A stretch of 11,123 bases of DNA, from NCBI GenBank assembly GCA_947441205.1, contig CANETM010000033.1:1-11123 (forward strand), in the 5' to 3' direction. The notes below the pieces were generated by a model that was given only the letters and a program-made list of their open reading frames with translations, did not search any database and was not told the origin of the DNA. Positions 1-7,700 of this stretch are shown piece by piece (position 1 is the stretch's first letter; the number at the start of each line of letters is the position of its first letter). Source of the stretch: Bacteroidota bacterium. Lineage in GTDB: Bacteria; Bacteroidota; Bacteroidia; Chitinophagales; Chitinophagaceae. The translations under genes and the position numbers were made by a program.

Positions 1-26
1 AATGATCTAATTGCATTTTAGCTATT

Positions 27-347
27 ATGGAAATTGATGAATTAATAAATTATGCACTCTCTCTGCCTGAAGCAGAGGAGTGCTTTCCTTTTGGAGAAAA
101 TACCTTAGTACTCAAAACAAAAGGTAAAATTTTTTTGACGGTTGATTTAGTTTCCTTTCCTACTACCCTGAATTACAAAGCAACCCCAGATGATATAATC
201 GATCAACGTGACCAATATCCGGATGCCATTTTCCCTGGATTTCATATGAATAAGAAGCATTGGAACACCTTACACTTAAATAGAATAGTTCCCTCTAAAT
301 TTATTCAGCAACTTATATTAAACTCCTATACTTTAGTTAGAAAGTAG
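27..347 (+). CDS. MmcQ/YjbR family (DUF419-type) small protein
   Basis: A 106-residue cytosolic protein of the MmcQ/YjbR family, a small alpha/beta double-wing fold often annotated as DNA-binding although its biochemical role is not settled. Visible family hallmarks are the N-terminal LPEAEECFPFGEN segment (residues 13-25), a central beta-rich stretch, the HMNKKHWNTL block (73-82), which is the most diagnostic motif, and a C-terminal SYTLVRK ending (100-106), matching the usual 'SY.LV' close. Family members are commonly about 110-120 residues, so this is slightly short but complete. The ATG at 27 leaves no room for a longer N-terminus in this frame with a better fit. It lies 45 nt upstream of the RhlE helicase start on the same strand, so the two could be cotranscribed. 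Family assignment is fairly secure; a precise function cannot be given. Confidence 0.88.
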   Translation: MEIDELINYALSLPEAEECFPFGENTLVLKTKGKIFLTVDLVSFPTTLNYKATPDDIIDQRDQYPDAIFPGFHMNKKHWNTLHLNRIVPSKFIQQLILNSYTLVRK

Positions 348-392
348 CTTCAAAAAGCTCCCAAAAATAAAAGGCGTACCTTGCAGTCTATT

Positions 393-1676
393 ATGAGTAC
401 GAATTTTAAAGAATTAGGGTTAATAGAACCCATTTTATTGGCATTATTTGAGGAAGGTTACACCAATCCAACACCTATTCAATCACAGTCCATTCCTATT
501 TTATTAGAGGGAAAGGACCTATTAGGTTGTGCCCAAACGGGAACTGGAAAAACAGCTGCATTTACATTACCAATTATACAATTGCTTTCTGCAAAACCTG
601 TAGAAAAAAGAAAAAGAATTAAAAGTTTAATAGTAACGCCAACACGTGAATTAGCCATTCAAATTGCGGAGAGTTTTAATGCATACGGTAGGCATACACA
701 ATTAAATTGCACCGTAATTTTTGGTGGCGTTGGTCAAGGACCACAAGTTACTGCTTTGAAAAATGGTGTCGATGTGGTCATTGCTACACCAGGTCGTTTA
801 TTGGATTTAATGAACCAAGGATTTATAAGCCTTAGAGATGTTGAATTTTTTGTATTAGATGAAGCCGACAGAATGTTGGACATGGGATTTGTGCATGATG
901 TAAAAAAATTATTAGCAGTATTGCCTAAGAAAAGGCAGTCCTTATTTTTCTCTGCAACCATGCCACCGGAAATTGTAAGCTTAGCCAATTCAATTTTGCA
1001 TAATCCAGAGAAAGTAACTGTAACACCTGTTTCTTCAACTGTTGAAATTATAGATCAGGCAGTTTACTTTGTTGATAAAGTAAACAAAAACGCTTTGTTA
1101 GTGGAAGTATTAAAGAATCCTGCAATCAAAACTGCACTTGTATTTACAAGAACAAAACATGGCGCTGACAAAGTGGTGCAATTATTAACTAAGAACAATA
1201 TTATTGCAGAAGCGATACACGGCAATAAATCACAAAATGCAAGACAACGTGCATTAAGTAATTTTAAAGAACAAACCACGAGAGTTTTAGTAGCTACCGA
1301 TATCGCAGCTAGAGGAATTGATGTTGATGAATTAGCACACGTTATTAATTTTGACATACCCAATATTCCAGAAACCTATGTGCACAGAATTGGCCGTACA
1401 GGTCGTGCAGGTGCAGAAGGAACTGCATTAAGTTTCTGCGATTTTGAAGAAAAAGAATTCTTAGCTGATATTGAAAAATTGATTGGGAAAAAAGTGCCGG
1501 TTATTTTTGAACACCCCTATCCTATGCAACAATTTCATGCCAATAAAACTTCACAGGATGCAGGATGGGGTAAACCTAGAAATGTTCGTGGACGTGCACC
1601 ACAACAAGAAGGTGGCTTTGGTGCCAAAGGTGGACAAAAAAGACGTTTTTCAAGCAGCAAAACAAAGCGAGGTTAG
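393..1676 (+). CDS. rhlE: DEAD-box ATP-dependent RNA helicase, RhlE type
   Basis: A 427-residue cytosolic DEAD-box helicase that unwinds short RNA duplexes using ATP; RhlE proteins act in ribosome assembly, RNA turnover and cold adaptation. All core motifs are present: Q motif region GYTNPTPIQ (22-30), Walker A AQTGTGKT (47-54), motif Ia PTRELA (83-88), GG (111-112), TPGR (132-135), DEAD (156-159), SAT (187-189), motif IV near LVFTRTK (249-255), motif V ARGID (306-310) and motif VI HRIGRTGR (331-338). The tail after about residue 390 is short, basic and Gly/Arg/Lys-rich, typical of an RNA-tethering extension. I chose ATG 393 because the protein then starts MSTNFKELGL, like other RhlE proteins; an in-frame TTG at 381 would add only four residues. 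The subfamily name rests on overall resemblance; the DEAD-box assignment is certain. Confidence 0.95.
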   Translation: MSTNFKELGLIEPILLALFEEGYTNPTPIQSQSIPILLEGKDLLGCAQTGTGKTAAFTLPIIQLLSAKPVEKRKRIKSLIVTPTRELAIQIAESFNAYGRHTQLNCTVIFGGVGQGPQVTALKNGVDVVIATPGRLLDLMNQGFISLRDVEFFVLDEADRMLDMGFVHDVKKLLAVLPKKRQSLFFSATMPPEIVSLANSILHNPEKVTVTPVSSTVEIIDQAVYFVDKVNKNALLVEVLKNPAIKTALVFTRTKHGADKVVQLLTKNNIIAEAIHGNKSQNARQRALSNFKEQTTRVLVATDIAARGIDVDELAHVINFDIPNIPETYVHRIGRTGRAGAEGTALSFCDFEEKEFLADIEKLIGKKVPVIFEHPYPMQQFHANKTSQDAGWGKPRNVRGRAPQQEGGFGAKGGQKRRFSSSKTKRG

Positions 1677-1684
1677 TATCTTTG
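1677..1684 (+). promoter_or_regulatory. Candidate Bacteroidota -7 promoter element for the amidase gene
   Basis: The octamer TATCTTTG exactly matches the Bacteroidota sigma-A -7 consensus TAnnTTTG. It begins directly after the rhlE stop codon and ends 21 nt before the amidase ATG, which would give a leader of roughly 15 nt. I do not see a good -33 TTG box at the usual distance, so the call rests on the -7 match and its placement. Confidence 0.45.
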
Positions 1685-1705
1685 AAACAATTAACAAATT
1701 GTATC

Positions 1706-3355
1706 ATGAAGACATTTATCCTTGTATTATTTGTAGGATGCTTTAGTTTATCCCAAGCACAAGACACCACTATTTCAAAATCTGATATTATTGGTGCAGC
1801 AAAACTTTTTGATATACAATTTACCCAGAAAGAAATTGACACTTTATATAGTGATGTAATTGATAATATTGCTAATTATAAAGCAATGCATAAGTTATCG
1901 CTACCCAATAGTGTGGGATTAAGTACCTGGCAATTGGCAACTCCGATTCCTGCAAATCGAAAAAATACAGTTGTAAATTTACCATTAACTAAAGTTGAGC
2001 TTCCAAAAAATAAAAACGATTTAGCATTTTTTGATATCAGTGAACTCGCTTATTTAATAAAAAATAAAAAAATTACTTCTTTAGCACTTACACAATTTTT
2101 TATTGATAGAATAAAAAAATATGGTGATACTTTAGAATGTGTAATCAGTATTCAGGAAGACATTGCTTATGCGCAAGCAAAAAAAGCAGACGAAGAATTA
2201 GCACAAGGTAAATACAGAGGATTATTACATGGTATACCTTATGGCTTGAAAGATTTATTTGCAGTGAAAGGCACTAAAACAACATGGGGCGCTGCACCCT
2301 ATAAAAATCAAATCATTGATGAGGATGCATTTGTGTTTACTCAGTTAAAAAATGCGGGTGCAGTATTGATTGCAAAATTCACCTTAGGCGCTTTGGCAAT
2401 GGGTGATTATTGGTACGGTGGTCGCACTAAAAATCCTTGGAATTTAAAATATGGTTCATCGGGTTCTTCAGCAGGATCAACTGCAGCAACAGTTGCAGGC
2501 CTAGTTCCTTTTGCTATTGGAACAGAAACTTACGGAAGTATTGTATCCCCTTCAACGCAATGCGGTGCAACAGGATTAAGACCTACTTTTGGAAGTATTA
2601 GCAGGTCAGGTGCAATGGCATTAAGTTACAGCTTAGACAAAGTTGGGCCAATATGCCGAAGTGCAAATGATGCAGCTATTGTATTTAATTATATACACGG
2701 AACAGATGGCAAGGATTTATCGGCTTTTAATACGCCCTTTAATTACCAACCCATTAAGGATGTAAAAAAATTACGCGTTGCCTACGCTAAAAACTACTTT
2801 GATAAAATAAAGGATACCAGCAGAAGTGAATGGAAAGTGCTTGCCTCATTAAAAAAATTAGGCGTACAACTCATTCCAGTTGATTTCCCAGATAGTGGTG
2901 TGTACAATTTTAATATTATGGATGTTGTTATTGGGGTTGAATGTGGCGCGCAATTTGATGAAATGACAAGACTTAATATTGATGATGAATTAACTAGACA
3001 AACCAAGTATGATTGGCCTAATCAATTTAGAACTTCGAGATTTGTTCCTGCGATTGAATACATTAATGCGCAAAGACACCGTACCGTTTTAATGCAGAAG
3101 GTCAATGAAGTCATCAAAAAATATGATGTAATTATTTGTCCTTCAAGAGGACCTGCAGGAAATCAAACAGCCATCACTAACTTAACTGGACATCCGGTAG
3201 TTTGTATGCCTACCGGTTTTGATAGCAAAAGTGATTTACCAACAGGCATTACTTTTGTAGGAAATTTATACGACGAGGGTACTATTTTACAAATCGCAAA
3301 ATTATATCAGGATAACAGTAATTGGAATAAAAAACATCCGACTTTATTTAACTAG
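1706..3355 (+). CDS. Secreted amidase-signature (GatA-like) hydrolase
   Basis: A 549-residue amidase-signature enzyme that hydrolyses a C-N (amide) bond; the substrate is unknown. Starting at ATG 1706 gives a clean signal peptide (MKTFILVLFVGCFSLSQAQ, residues 1-19), so export to the periplasm is likely; an in-frame TTG at 1682 would spoil it. Residues 20-105 are a family-specific helical extension, and the amidase fold follows. The Ser-cisSer-Lys triad is readable: Lys182 in GLKDLF, cis-Ser254 in GSSAGS (253-258), and nucleophile Ser278 in GTETYGSIVSPS (272-283). Spacing between the two serines is 24, as in FAAH. The usual GGS before the nucleophile reads YGS, and TDT reads TET, as in a known amidase subgroup. 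It is not a GatA for tRNA amidation, because it is exported and has no GatB or GatC neighbours. It lies 7 nt upstream of the DUF4954 gene, suggesting cotranscription. Confidence 0.9.
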   Translation: MKTFILVLFVGCFSLSQAQDTTISKSDIIGAAKLFDIQFTQKEIDTLYSDVIDNIANYKAMHKLSLPNSVGLSTWQLATPIPANRKNTVVNLPLTKVELPKNKNDLAFFDISELAYLIKNKKITSLALTQFFIDRIKKYGDTLECVISIQEDIAYAQAKKADEELAQGKYRGLLHGIPYGLKDLFAVKGTKTTWGAAPYKNQIIDEDAFVFTQLKNAGAVLIAKFTLGALAMGDYWYGGRTKNPWNLKYGSSGSSAGSTAATVAGLVPFAIGTETYGSIVSPSTQCGATGLRPTFGSISRSGAMALSYSLDKVGPICRSANDAAIVFNYIHGTDGKDLSAFNTPFNYQPIKDVKKLRVAYAKNYFDKIKDTSRSEWKVLASLKKLGVQLIPVDFPDSGVYNFNIMDVVIGVECGAQFDEMTRLNIDDELTRQTKYDWPNQFRTSRFVPAIEYINAQRHRTVLMQKVNEVIKKYDVIICPSRGPAGNQTAITNLTGHPVVCMPTGFDSKSDLPTGITFVGNLYDEGTILQIAKLYQDNSNWNKKHPTLFN

Positions 3356-3362
3356 TATTTAC

Positions 3363-5576
3363 ATGAACAACATTAAGAAAATCGCACTTAACCAATTAGG
3401 ATATGGATTTATCAAAGACTTACCTAAAGGCAAGGATGAATACTATTTAAGAAATAAACAAAATCGAAGTGGTATAACTCACCGTCGCTTAACTGCTTTA
3501 GAAATTGAAATTTTAGTCCGTAACCGAAATACAAGTGATGATTGGGGAAACATTTTAGTGTCCAATGCATTTAATCCTGAATTGGTAAAAAATTGCTCTT
3601 TCTTTGGCTTAATACGTATTGGCAATTTGGAAAATAGTTGTCTTAGCTTTAGTGACTTGATTGTCCCTATTGGCTTATATAATTCAACCATCATTAGCAG
3701 TGATTTTGGAAATAATGTTTCAGTGCATAATGTGAATTACATGTCACATTATATATTAGGAAATGAGGTAATCATTAATAATGTCAATGAATTAGTAACC
3801 ACTAATCACTCAAAATTTGGAAATGGAATTATCAAAAAAGGAGAAGCTGAATCCGTTAGAATTTGGCTTGAACTTTGCAATGAAAATACGGGTCGAAAAG
3901 TATTACCATTTAATGGGATGACAGCAGGTGATGCATATTTATGGACCAGGCATAGAGAAGATGCCTTATTACAACAAAAATTTATTGAGCTAACGGACAA
4001 TCAATTTGATAATAAACTAGGTTACTACGGAAAAATTGGCGACCGGACAGTCATTAAAAATTGTAAAATAATTAAGGATGTTTGGATTGGGGAAGATGCT
4101 TATTTGAAAGGTGCTAATAAAATCAAAAATGTCACCATCAACTCTCACCCTTTAGCTAAATCTCAAGTAGGAGAAGGATGCGAATTAGTAAACGGAATTG
4201 TTGGGTATGGTTGTAGAATATTTTATGGTATTAAAGCAGTTCGATTCGTATTATCGGATTACTCACAACTTAAATATGGCGCCAGATTAATTAATTCCTT
4301 TTTAGGACCTAACGCTACTATTTCCTGTTGTGAAGTATTAAACTCCTTAATATTCCCTGCGCACGAACAGCATCATAATAATAGCTTTTTATGTGCAGCA
4401 CTCGTAATGGGACAAAGTAATATTGCCGCAGGTGCTACCTTAGGATCAAATCACAATAGTCGTGGCGCGGATGGAGAAGTAGTTATGGGAAGAGGTTTTT
4501 GGCCTGGTCTTTGTGTAAGTATCAAACACAATTCCATATTTGCTAGTTTCTCCTTATTAAATAAAGGAGACTATAATTATGAATTAAATATCCCTATTCC
4601 TTTTTCATTAATCAGCAATGACCCATTAAAAGACGAGCTGATTATTATGCCGGGTTATTGGTTCTTGTATAATTTTTATGCCTTAGCTAGAAATGCTTGG
4701 AAATATGTAGATCGTGATAAGCGTAAATATAAAACCCCTATTTTCGAATACGACTATCTAGCACCGGATTCTGTAAATGAACTTTTAAATGCACGTGATA
4801 TTATTGCAAAAGCAGTTGCCGTTGCACAATTAACAAAAGTAAAGAAATCAATTCCAGCTGACGAATCAAAATTATTGTCTATAGGAAACACTTTATTAAC
4901 TACAAAATCGAAAAAAGATATTGATGGTTTAGAAGTAATCGTTCATGGATTTGAAAACAGTAAACGAAAAGCCAAACTGATCAAATCATACGATGCCTTC
5001 CATATGTTTGAGAAAATTTTATTTATTTATGGTATAGAAGCCGCTTTAAGACTTACAGAAAACAAAAAAGGAAGTACAATGGTGTCTACTTTACAGCAGG
5101 TTAAATTATCGCCTACTAATTTAACTTGGACAAATGTTGGAGGACAACTTATACCTCAAAAAAATGTAGATTCCTTACTGACGAAGATTAAAAATAATAC
5201 CATAAAAAGTTGGGACGAGATACATGCGTTTTACGAAACCGAATCAGATAAGTATAATCATAGAAAAGACTTACACGCTTTGTCAACATTAGAAAAGTTA
5301 ACTAATAAACCACTCAGTAAAATTACTGCCACCTCTTTTGCAAAATGGCTGGATACATATTTTGAAATAAAAACGGATATTACCAATAGAATTCAAAATA
5401 CAAGAGCTAAGGATTATGCGAATCCATTTAGAAAAATGGTTTACCATAATGAAGCTGAAATGAATGCAGTCGTGGGTGCATTAAAAGACAACGGCTTCAT
5501 AAAGGATCAGCAAAAAGCATTAACCTTATTAGAAGTCAAGTTGAAAGAAATTAAAAGCCAGTTAAAACAAAAATAA
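3363..5576 (+). CDS. DUF4954 family protein with left-handed beta-helix core
   Basis: A 737-residue protein that I recognise as DUF4954, a family nearly restricted to Bacteroidota and without an assigned function. No signal peptide or membrane segment is visible, so it is probably cytosolic. Residues about 70-395 carry loosely spaced hexapeptide-like turns (for example VSVHNVNYMSHYILGNEVI at 119-137 and IVGYGCRIFYGI at 279-290), suggesting a left-handed parallel beta-helix like nucleotide-sugar pyrophosphorylases and acyltransferases. The most conserved-looking block is 334-396, with HEQHHNN, GQSNIAAGATLGSNHNSRG and GRGFWPGLC, rich in His and Asn and a likely active or ligand site. Residues 425-737 form a separate, mostly helical C-terminal part ending in a lysine-rich coiled stretch. 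Residues 1-45 are an extra N-terminal segment compared with my memory of Bacteroides homologues. Family call strong; function unknown. Confidence 0.88.
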   Translation: MNNIKKIALNQLGYGFIKDLPKGKDEYYLRNKQNRSGITHRRLTALEIEILVRNRNTSDDWGNILVSNAFNPELVKNCSFFGLIRIGNLENSCLSFSDLIVPIGLYNSTIISSDFGNNVSVHNVNYMSHYILGNEVIINNVNELVTTNHSKFGNGIIKKGEAESVRIWLELCNENTGRKVLPFNGMTAGDAYLWTRHREDALLQQKFIELTDNQFDNKLGYYGKIGDRTVIKNCKIIKDVWIGEDAYLKGANKIKNVTINSHPLAKSQVGEGCELVNGIVGYGCRIFYGIKAVRFVLSDYSQLKYGARLINSFLGPNATISCCEVLNSLIFPAHEQHHNNSFLCAALVMGQSNIAAGATLGSNHNSRGADGEVVMGRGFWPGLCVSIKHNSIFASFSLLNKGDYNYELNIPIPFSLISNDPLKDELIIMPGYWFLYNFYALARNAWKYVDRDKRKYKTPIFEYDYLAPDSVNELLNARDIIAKAVAVAQLTKVKKSIPADESKLLSIGNTLLTTKSKKDIDGLEVIVHGFENSKRKAKLIKSYDAFHMFEKILFIYGIEAALRLTENKKGSTMVSTLQQVKLSPTNLTWTNVGGQLIPQKNVDSLLTKIKNNTIKSWDEIHAFYETESDKYNHRKDLHALSTLEKLTNKPLSKITATSFAKWLDTYFEIKTDITNRIQNTRAKDYANPFRKMVYHNEAEMNAVVGALKDNGFIKDQQKALTLLEVKLKEIKSQLKQK

Positions 5577-5592
5577 CTTGCCGAATTTTAAT

Positions 5593-6828
5593 TTAAGCCA
5601 ATTCAATTAAGGTGATTTCAGGGAGTATGCCTACCCTGCCAGGATAACCAATAAATCCAAATCCTCGGTTTACATATAATTGTTGCATACCTGATTGATA
5701 AATACCTGCCCATTGTTTGTAAACCCATTGAACGGGGCTCCATTTAAAATAAGGATTTTCTAAACCAAATTGCATTCCGTGGGTATGTCCTGAAAGCATT
5801 AATTGGACTTGAGGGTAATCCACTAAAACTTGTGCTTCCCAGTGACTTGGATCATGACTCATTAAAACAACAGGGCCTTTTTCATCAACACCTGCCATGG
5901 CCATATCCATTTTTCCATATTTTGGAAAACGAGCTTTTGCACCCCAATTTTCTATACCAACCAATTGAATACAGGCACCTTCTTTTTCTATTTTGACATG
6001 TTCATTCATCAATAAACGCCAACCTAAATTTGCGTGAACTTGTTTAAGCGCTTCTAAATTATTTTGTTTTGCTTCCTTAGTTTCCCATTGCACATAATCA
6101 CCATAATCATGATTTCCAAGCGTACTAAATACTCCATGATTCGCTTTTACTTGACTAAATACATCCATCCAATTTTGCATCTCAGTCGCTCTGTCATTAA
6201 CCAAATCACCTGTAAATAAAACTACATCTGCCTTTTGTTGATTAATTAATTCAACTCCTTTTAAAACTGCACTTTTATCTTGCAAACTTCCGCTATGAAT
6301 ATCGCTAATATGAATAATTTTAAATCCTTTGAAAATTGGATCTAATCCATTTAAAGCTATTTTTTTCTTTACCACTCTATAATTATACTTATTTCCAAAA
6401 CCATATATCAAGGAAAAAAATAAAGTAGAAGCCATTCCAACGCCTAACCAACTTAAAAAAGTAGACCTTGGAATTCCATTCTCTGAATTGATAAATTGTG
6501 CGCCGGTGTAAGTGGAAATTTTACTCAATGTCCAAAAAGTGCCACGTCGTATATCATCAATCAAAAAAATCAAGGCCATGATTAATTGAGTGAACATCCA
6601 ACCCATACTAACTGAAAAAATGTACTGTCTAAAATAGGGATTGGTAATTATTGGAAACAAAATAAAAGCGCCAATACAAACAATACACAAAAACCAATAT
6701 AGGACCCCAACTCCCATTTTTACCCCATTTCCATATGCCTGAATTAGGTTTCTAAGTACTTGATAGACATAAAAATCAATTGCAATAAGTATAATCAGGA
6801 AAATGGATATAAAAAGAGGGTTTCTCAT
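5593..6828 (-). CDS. Membrane-anchored metallophosphoesterase (YkuE/YaeI-like)
   Basis: A 411-residue calcineurin-like metallophosphoesterase that hydrolyses phosphate esters using two metal ions; relatives such as B. subtilis YkuE and E. coli YaeI act at membranes. Four hydrophobic segments lie at about residues 5-25, 38-60, 70-90 and 125-143, followed by the catalytic domain. Metal-binding motifs are complete: SDIHSG with Asp176/His178, GDLVND with Asp208, GNHD (238-241), SHDP with His325, and GHTHG (347-351). The ending NRGFGFIGYPGRVGILPEITLIEL is typical of the family, where the Arg and PE are conserved. The number of transmembrane helices is greater than in YkuE, which has a short N-terminal region. 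The gene converges on DUF4954 with 16 nt between stops and diverges from parA across a palindromic control region. The substrate is unknown; lipid-linked phosphates are plausible from the membrane position only. Confidence 0.92.
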   Translation of the reverse strand: MRNPLFISIFLIILIAIDFYVYQVLRNLIQAYGNGVKMGVGVLYWFLCIVCIGAFILFPIITNPYFRQYIFSVSMGWMFTQLIMALIFLIDDIRRGTFWTLSKISTYTGAQFINSENGIPRSTFLSWLGVGMASTLFFSLIYGFGNKYNYRVVKKKIALNGLDPIFKGFKIIHISDIHSGSLQDKSAVLKGVELINQQKADVVLFTGDLVNDRATEMQNWMDVFSQVKANHGVFSTLGNHDYGDYVQWETKEAKQNNLEALKQVHANLGWRLLMNEHVKIEKEGACIQLVGIENWGAKARFPKYGKMDMAMAGVDEKGPVVLMSHDPSHWEAQVLVDYPQVQLMLSGHTHGMQFGLENPYFKWSPVQWVYKQWAGIYQSGMQQLYVNRGFGFIGYPGRVGILPEITLIELA

Positions 6829-6844
6829 ATGGGTATTTAAAGCA

Positions 6845-6852
6845 CAAAAATA
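6845..6852 (-). promoter_or_regulatory. Candidate -7 element for the metallophosphoesterase gene
   Basis: Read on the minus strand this is TATTTTTG, an exact match to the Bacteroidota -7 consensus TAnnTTTG. Its downstream end lies 16 nt before the phosphoesterase start codon. No clear -33 box is visible at the expected distance. The element is the left arm of the 6845-6873 inverted repeat. Confidence 0.4.
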
Positions 6853-6865
6853 GGGCCAAAAGCCT

Positions 6866-6873
6866 TATTTTTG
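6866..6873 (+). promoter_or_regulatory. Candidate -7 element for the parA operon
   Basis: TATTTTTG matches TAnnTTTG and ends 24 nt before the parA ATG, giving a predicted leader of about 15-20 nt. This spacing resembles that of the candidate element before the amidase gene. A -33 TTG box is not evident. The element is the right arm of the inverted repeat. Confidence 0.42.
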
Positions 6874-6897
6874 ACATAAATTAAGGATACCTAAGTT

Positions 6898-7698
6898 ATG
6901 GCAAGAATAATTGGAATAGCGAATCAAAAAGGGGGTGTAGGTAAAACGACATCGGCAATAAATATTGCTGCTAGTTTAGCAGTATTAGAATACAAAACCC
7001 TATTAATTGATGCCGATCCTCAGGCTAATAGCACAACTGGAGTTGGATTTGATTTACATAATATTACTACTAGTATATATGATGGAATGATTAACCATAC
7101 TCCATTGTCAGATATTGTATTAAAAACTGAAATTCCTCACTTAGATTTAATCCCTTCACATATTGACTTAGTAGGTGCAGAAATTGAATTAGTGAATTTA
7201 CCAAATCGCGAAAATGTTTTAAAGGATTTATTGGCTCCTATCAAAGACAAATACGACTTTATCATTATTGATTGTTTGCCTTCCTTAGGTTTAATTACAG
7301 TTAATTCACTGGTAGCCGCTGACAGTGTGATTGTTCCAGTTCAATGTGAATTTTTTGCATTAGAGGGATTAGGAAAACTTTTGAATACGGTGAAAATTGT
7401 TCAAAGCAGGTTAAATCCAAATTTGCAAATTGAAGGTATTTTAATGACCATGTACGATACTCGTTTAAATTTAAGTCGCCAAGTAGTTGGTGAAGTAAGA
7501 AAACATTTTGATGATATGGTTTTTTCAACAATCATTCACCGAAATGCCCGTTTAAGTGAAGCCCCAAGCGTAGGAAAGCCCGTTATATTATACGATGCTG
7601 ACAGCAAGGGTACCATAAATTATTTAAATCTTGCTAAAGAAATTTTACAAAAAAATGGCATGACAAAAATGAGTAATGCCGATAGAATAATTGATTAA
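6898..7698 (+). CDS. parA: ParA/Soj chromosome-partitioning ATPase
   Basis: A 266-residue ParA-family ATPase that binds DNA non-specifically as an ATP dimer and, with ParB bound at parS, moves or orients replicated chromosome origins. The deviant Walker A box KGGVGKTT spans residues 11-18, with signature Lys11 and catalytic-loop Lys16. Walker A' LLIDADPQ covers 35-42, and Walker B FIIIDCLPSLG covers 121-131. Its length matches chromosomal Soj-type proteins, which lack the N-terminal helix-turn-helix of plasmid P1-type ParA. The conserved NARLSEAPSVGKP block (216-228) near the C-terminus is also typical. Leu127 replaces the usual Pro or Ser of DCPPSLG/DCSPSLG, probably harmlessly. The stop codon is 2 nt before parB, so the two are cotranscribed. 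Chromosomal rather than plasmid origin is inferred from the dapB neighbourhood. Confidence 0.97.
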   Translation: MARIIGIANQKGGVGKTTSAINIAASLAVLEYKTLLIDADPQANSTTGVGFDLHNITTSIYDGMINHTPLSDIVLKTEIPHLDLIPSHIDLVGAEIELVNLPNRENVLKDLLAPIKDKYDFIIIDCLPSLGLITVNSLVAADSVIVPVQCEFFALEGLGKLLNTVKIVQSRLNPNLQIEGILMTMYDTRLNLSRQVVGEVRKHFDDMVFSTIIHRNARLSEAPSVGKPVILYDADSKGTINYLNLAKEILQKNGMTKMSNADRIID

Positions 7699-7700
7699 CC

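Larger units (their letters stand above)
6845..6873. promoter_or_regulatory. 29-nt inverted repeat between divergent genes
   Basis: Left arm CAAAAATAGGGC (6845-6856) pairs with right arm GCCTTATTTTTG (6862-6873) around a 5-nt loop, CAAAA. Eleven of the twelve positions are Watson-Crick pairs and one (6853/6865) is G-T. It sits in the only divergent intergenic region of the window, between the phosphoesterase and parA starts, and each arm contains an outward-facing TAnnTTTG. No gene reads into it from either side, so a terminator role is unlikely. An operator or a bidirectional promoter is the better reading. Confidence 0.6.

Noticed and set aside
1..21. Possible 3' end of an upstream gene (frame 1 reads six codons then TAG at 19-21).
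   Set aside because: Seven codons cannot be told from chance, and another frame stops at 10.
346..359. Hairpin AGCTT-CAAA-AAGCT after the MmcQ/YjbR gene as a terminator.
   Set aside because: The stem is only 5 bp, it overlaps the stop codon, and an A-rich rather than T-rich tract follows.
377..383. TACCTTG as a -7 promoter element for rhlE.
   Set aside because: It lacks one T of TAnnTTTG and ends only 9 nt before ATG 393, leaving almost no leader. Cotranscription with the upstream gene is equally likely.
640..652. CACGTGAA in the helicase gene as a parS half-site for ParB.
   Set aside because: It matches only part of the TGTTTCACGTGAAACA consensus and encodes the conserved helicase motif Ia. 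No convincing parS was seen elsewhere in the window.
734..988. Antisense open frame within rhlE, and similar antisense frames at 1064-1363 and 1576-1842.
   Set aside because: They lie opposite well-conserved helicase or amidase codons and encode no recognisable protein; they are chance frames.
1706..3355. GatA subunit of the Glu-tRNA amidotransferase.
   Set aside because: It has an export signal and an N-terminal extension, and no gatB or gatC lies nearby.
5577..5612. Bidirectional terminator between the convergent DUF4954 and phosphoesterase genes.
   Set aside because: Only AT-only pairings (TTAATT with AATTAA) are visible, with no GC-rich stem.
6845..6873. The inverted repeat as a rho-independent terminator.
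   Set aside because: Genes diverge from it on both sides, so no transcript needs ending there.
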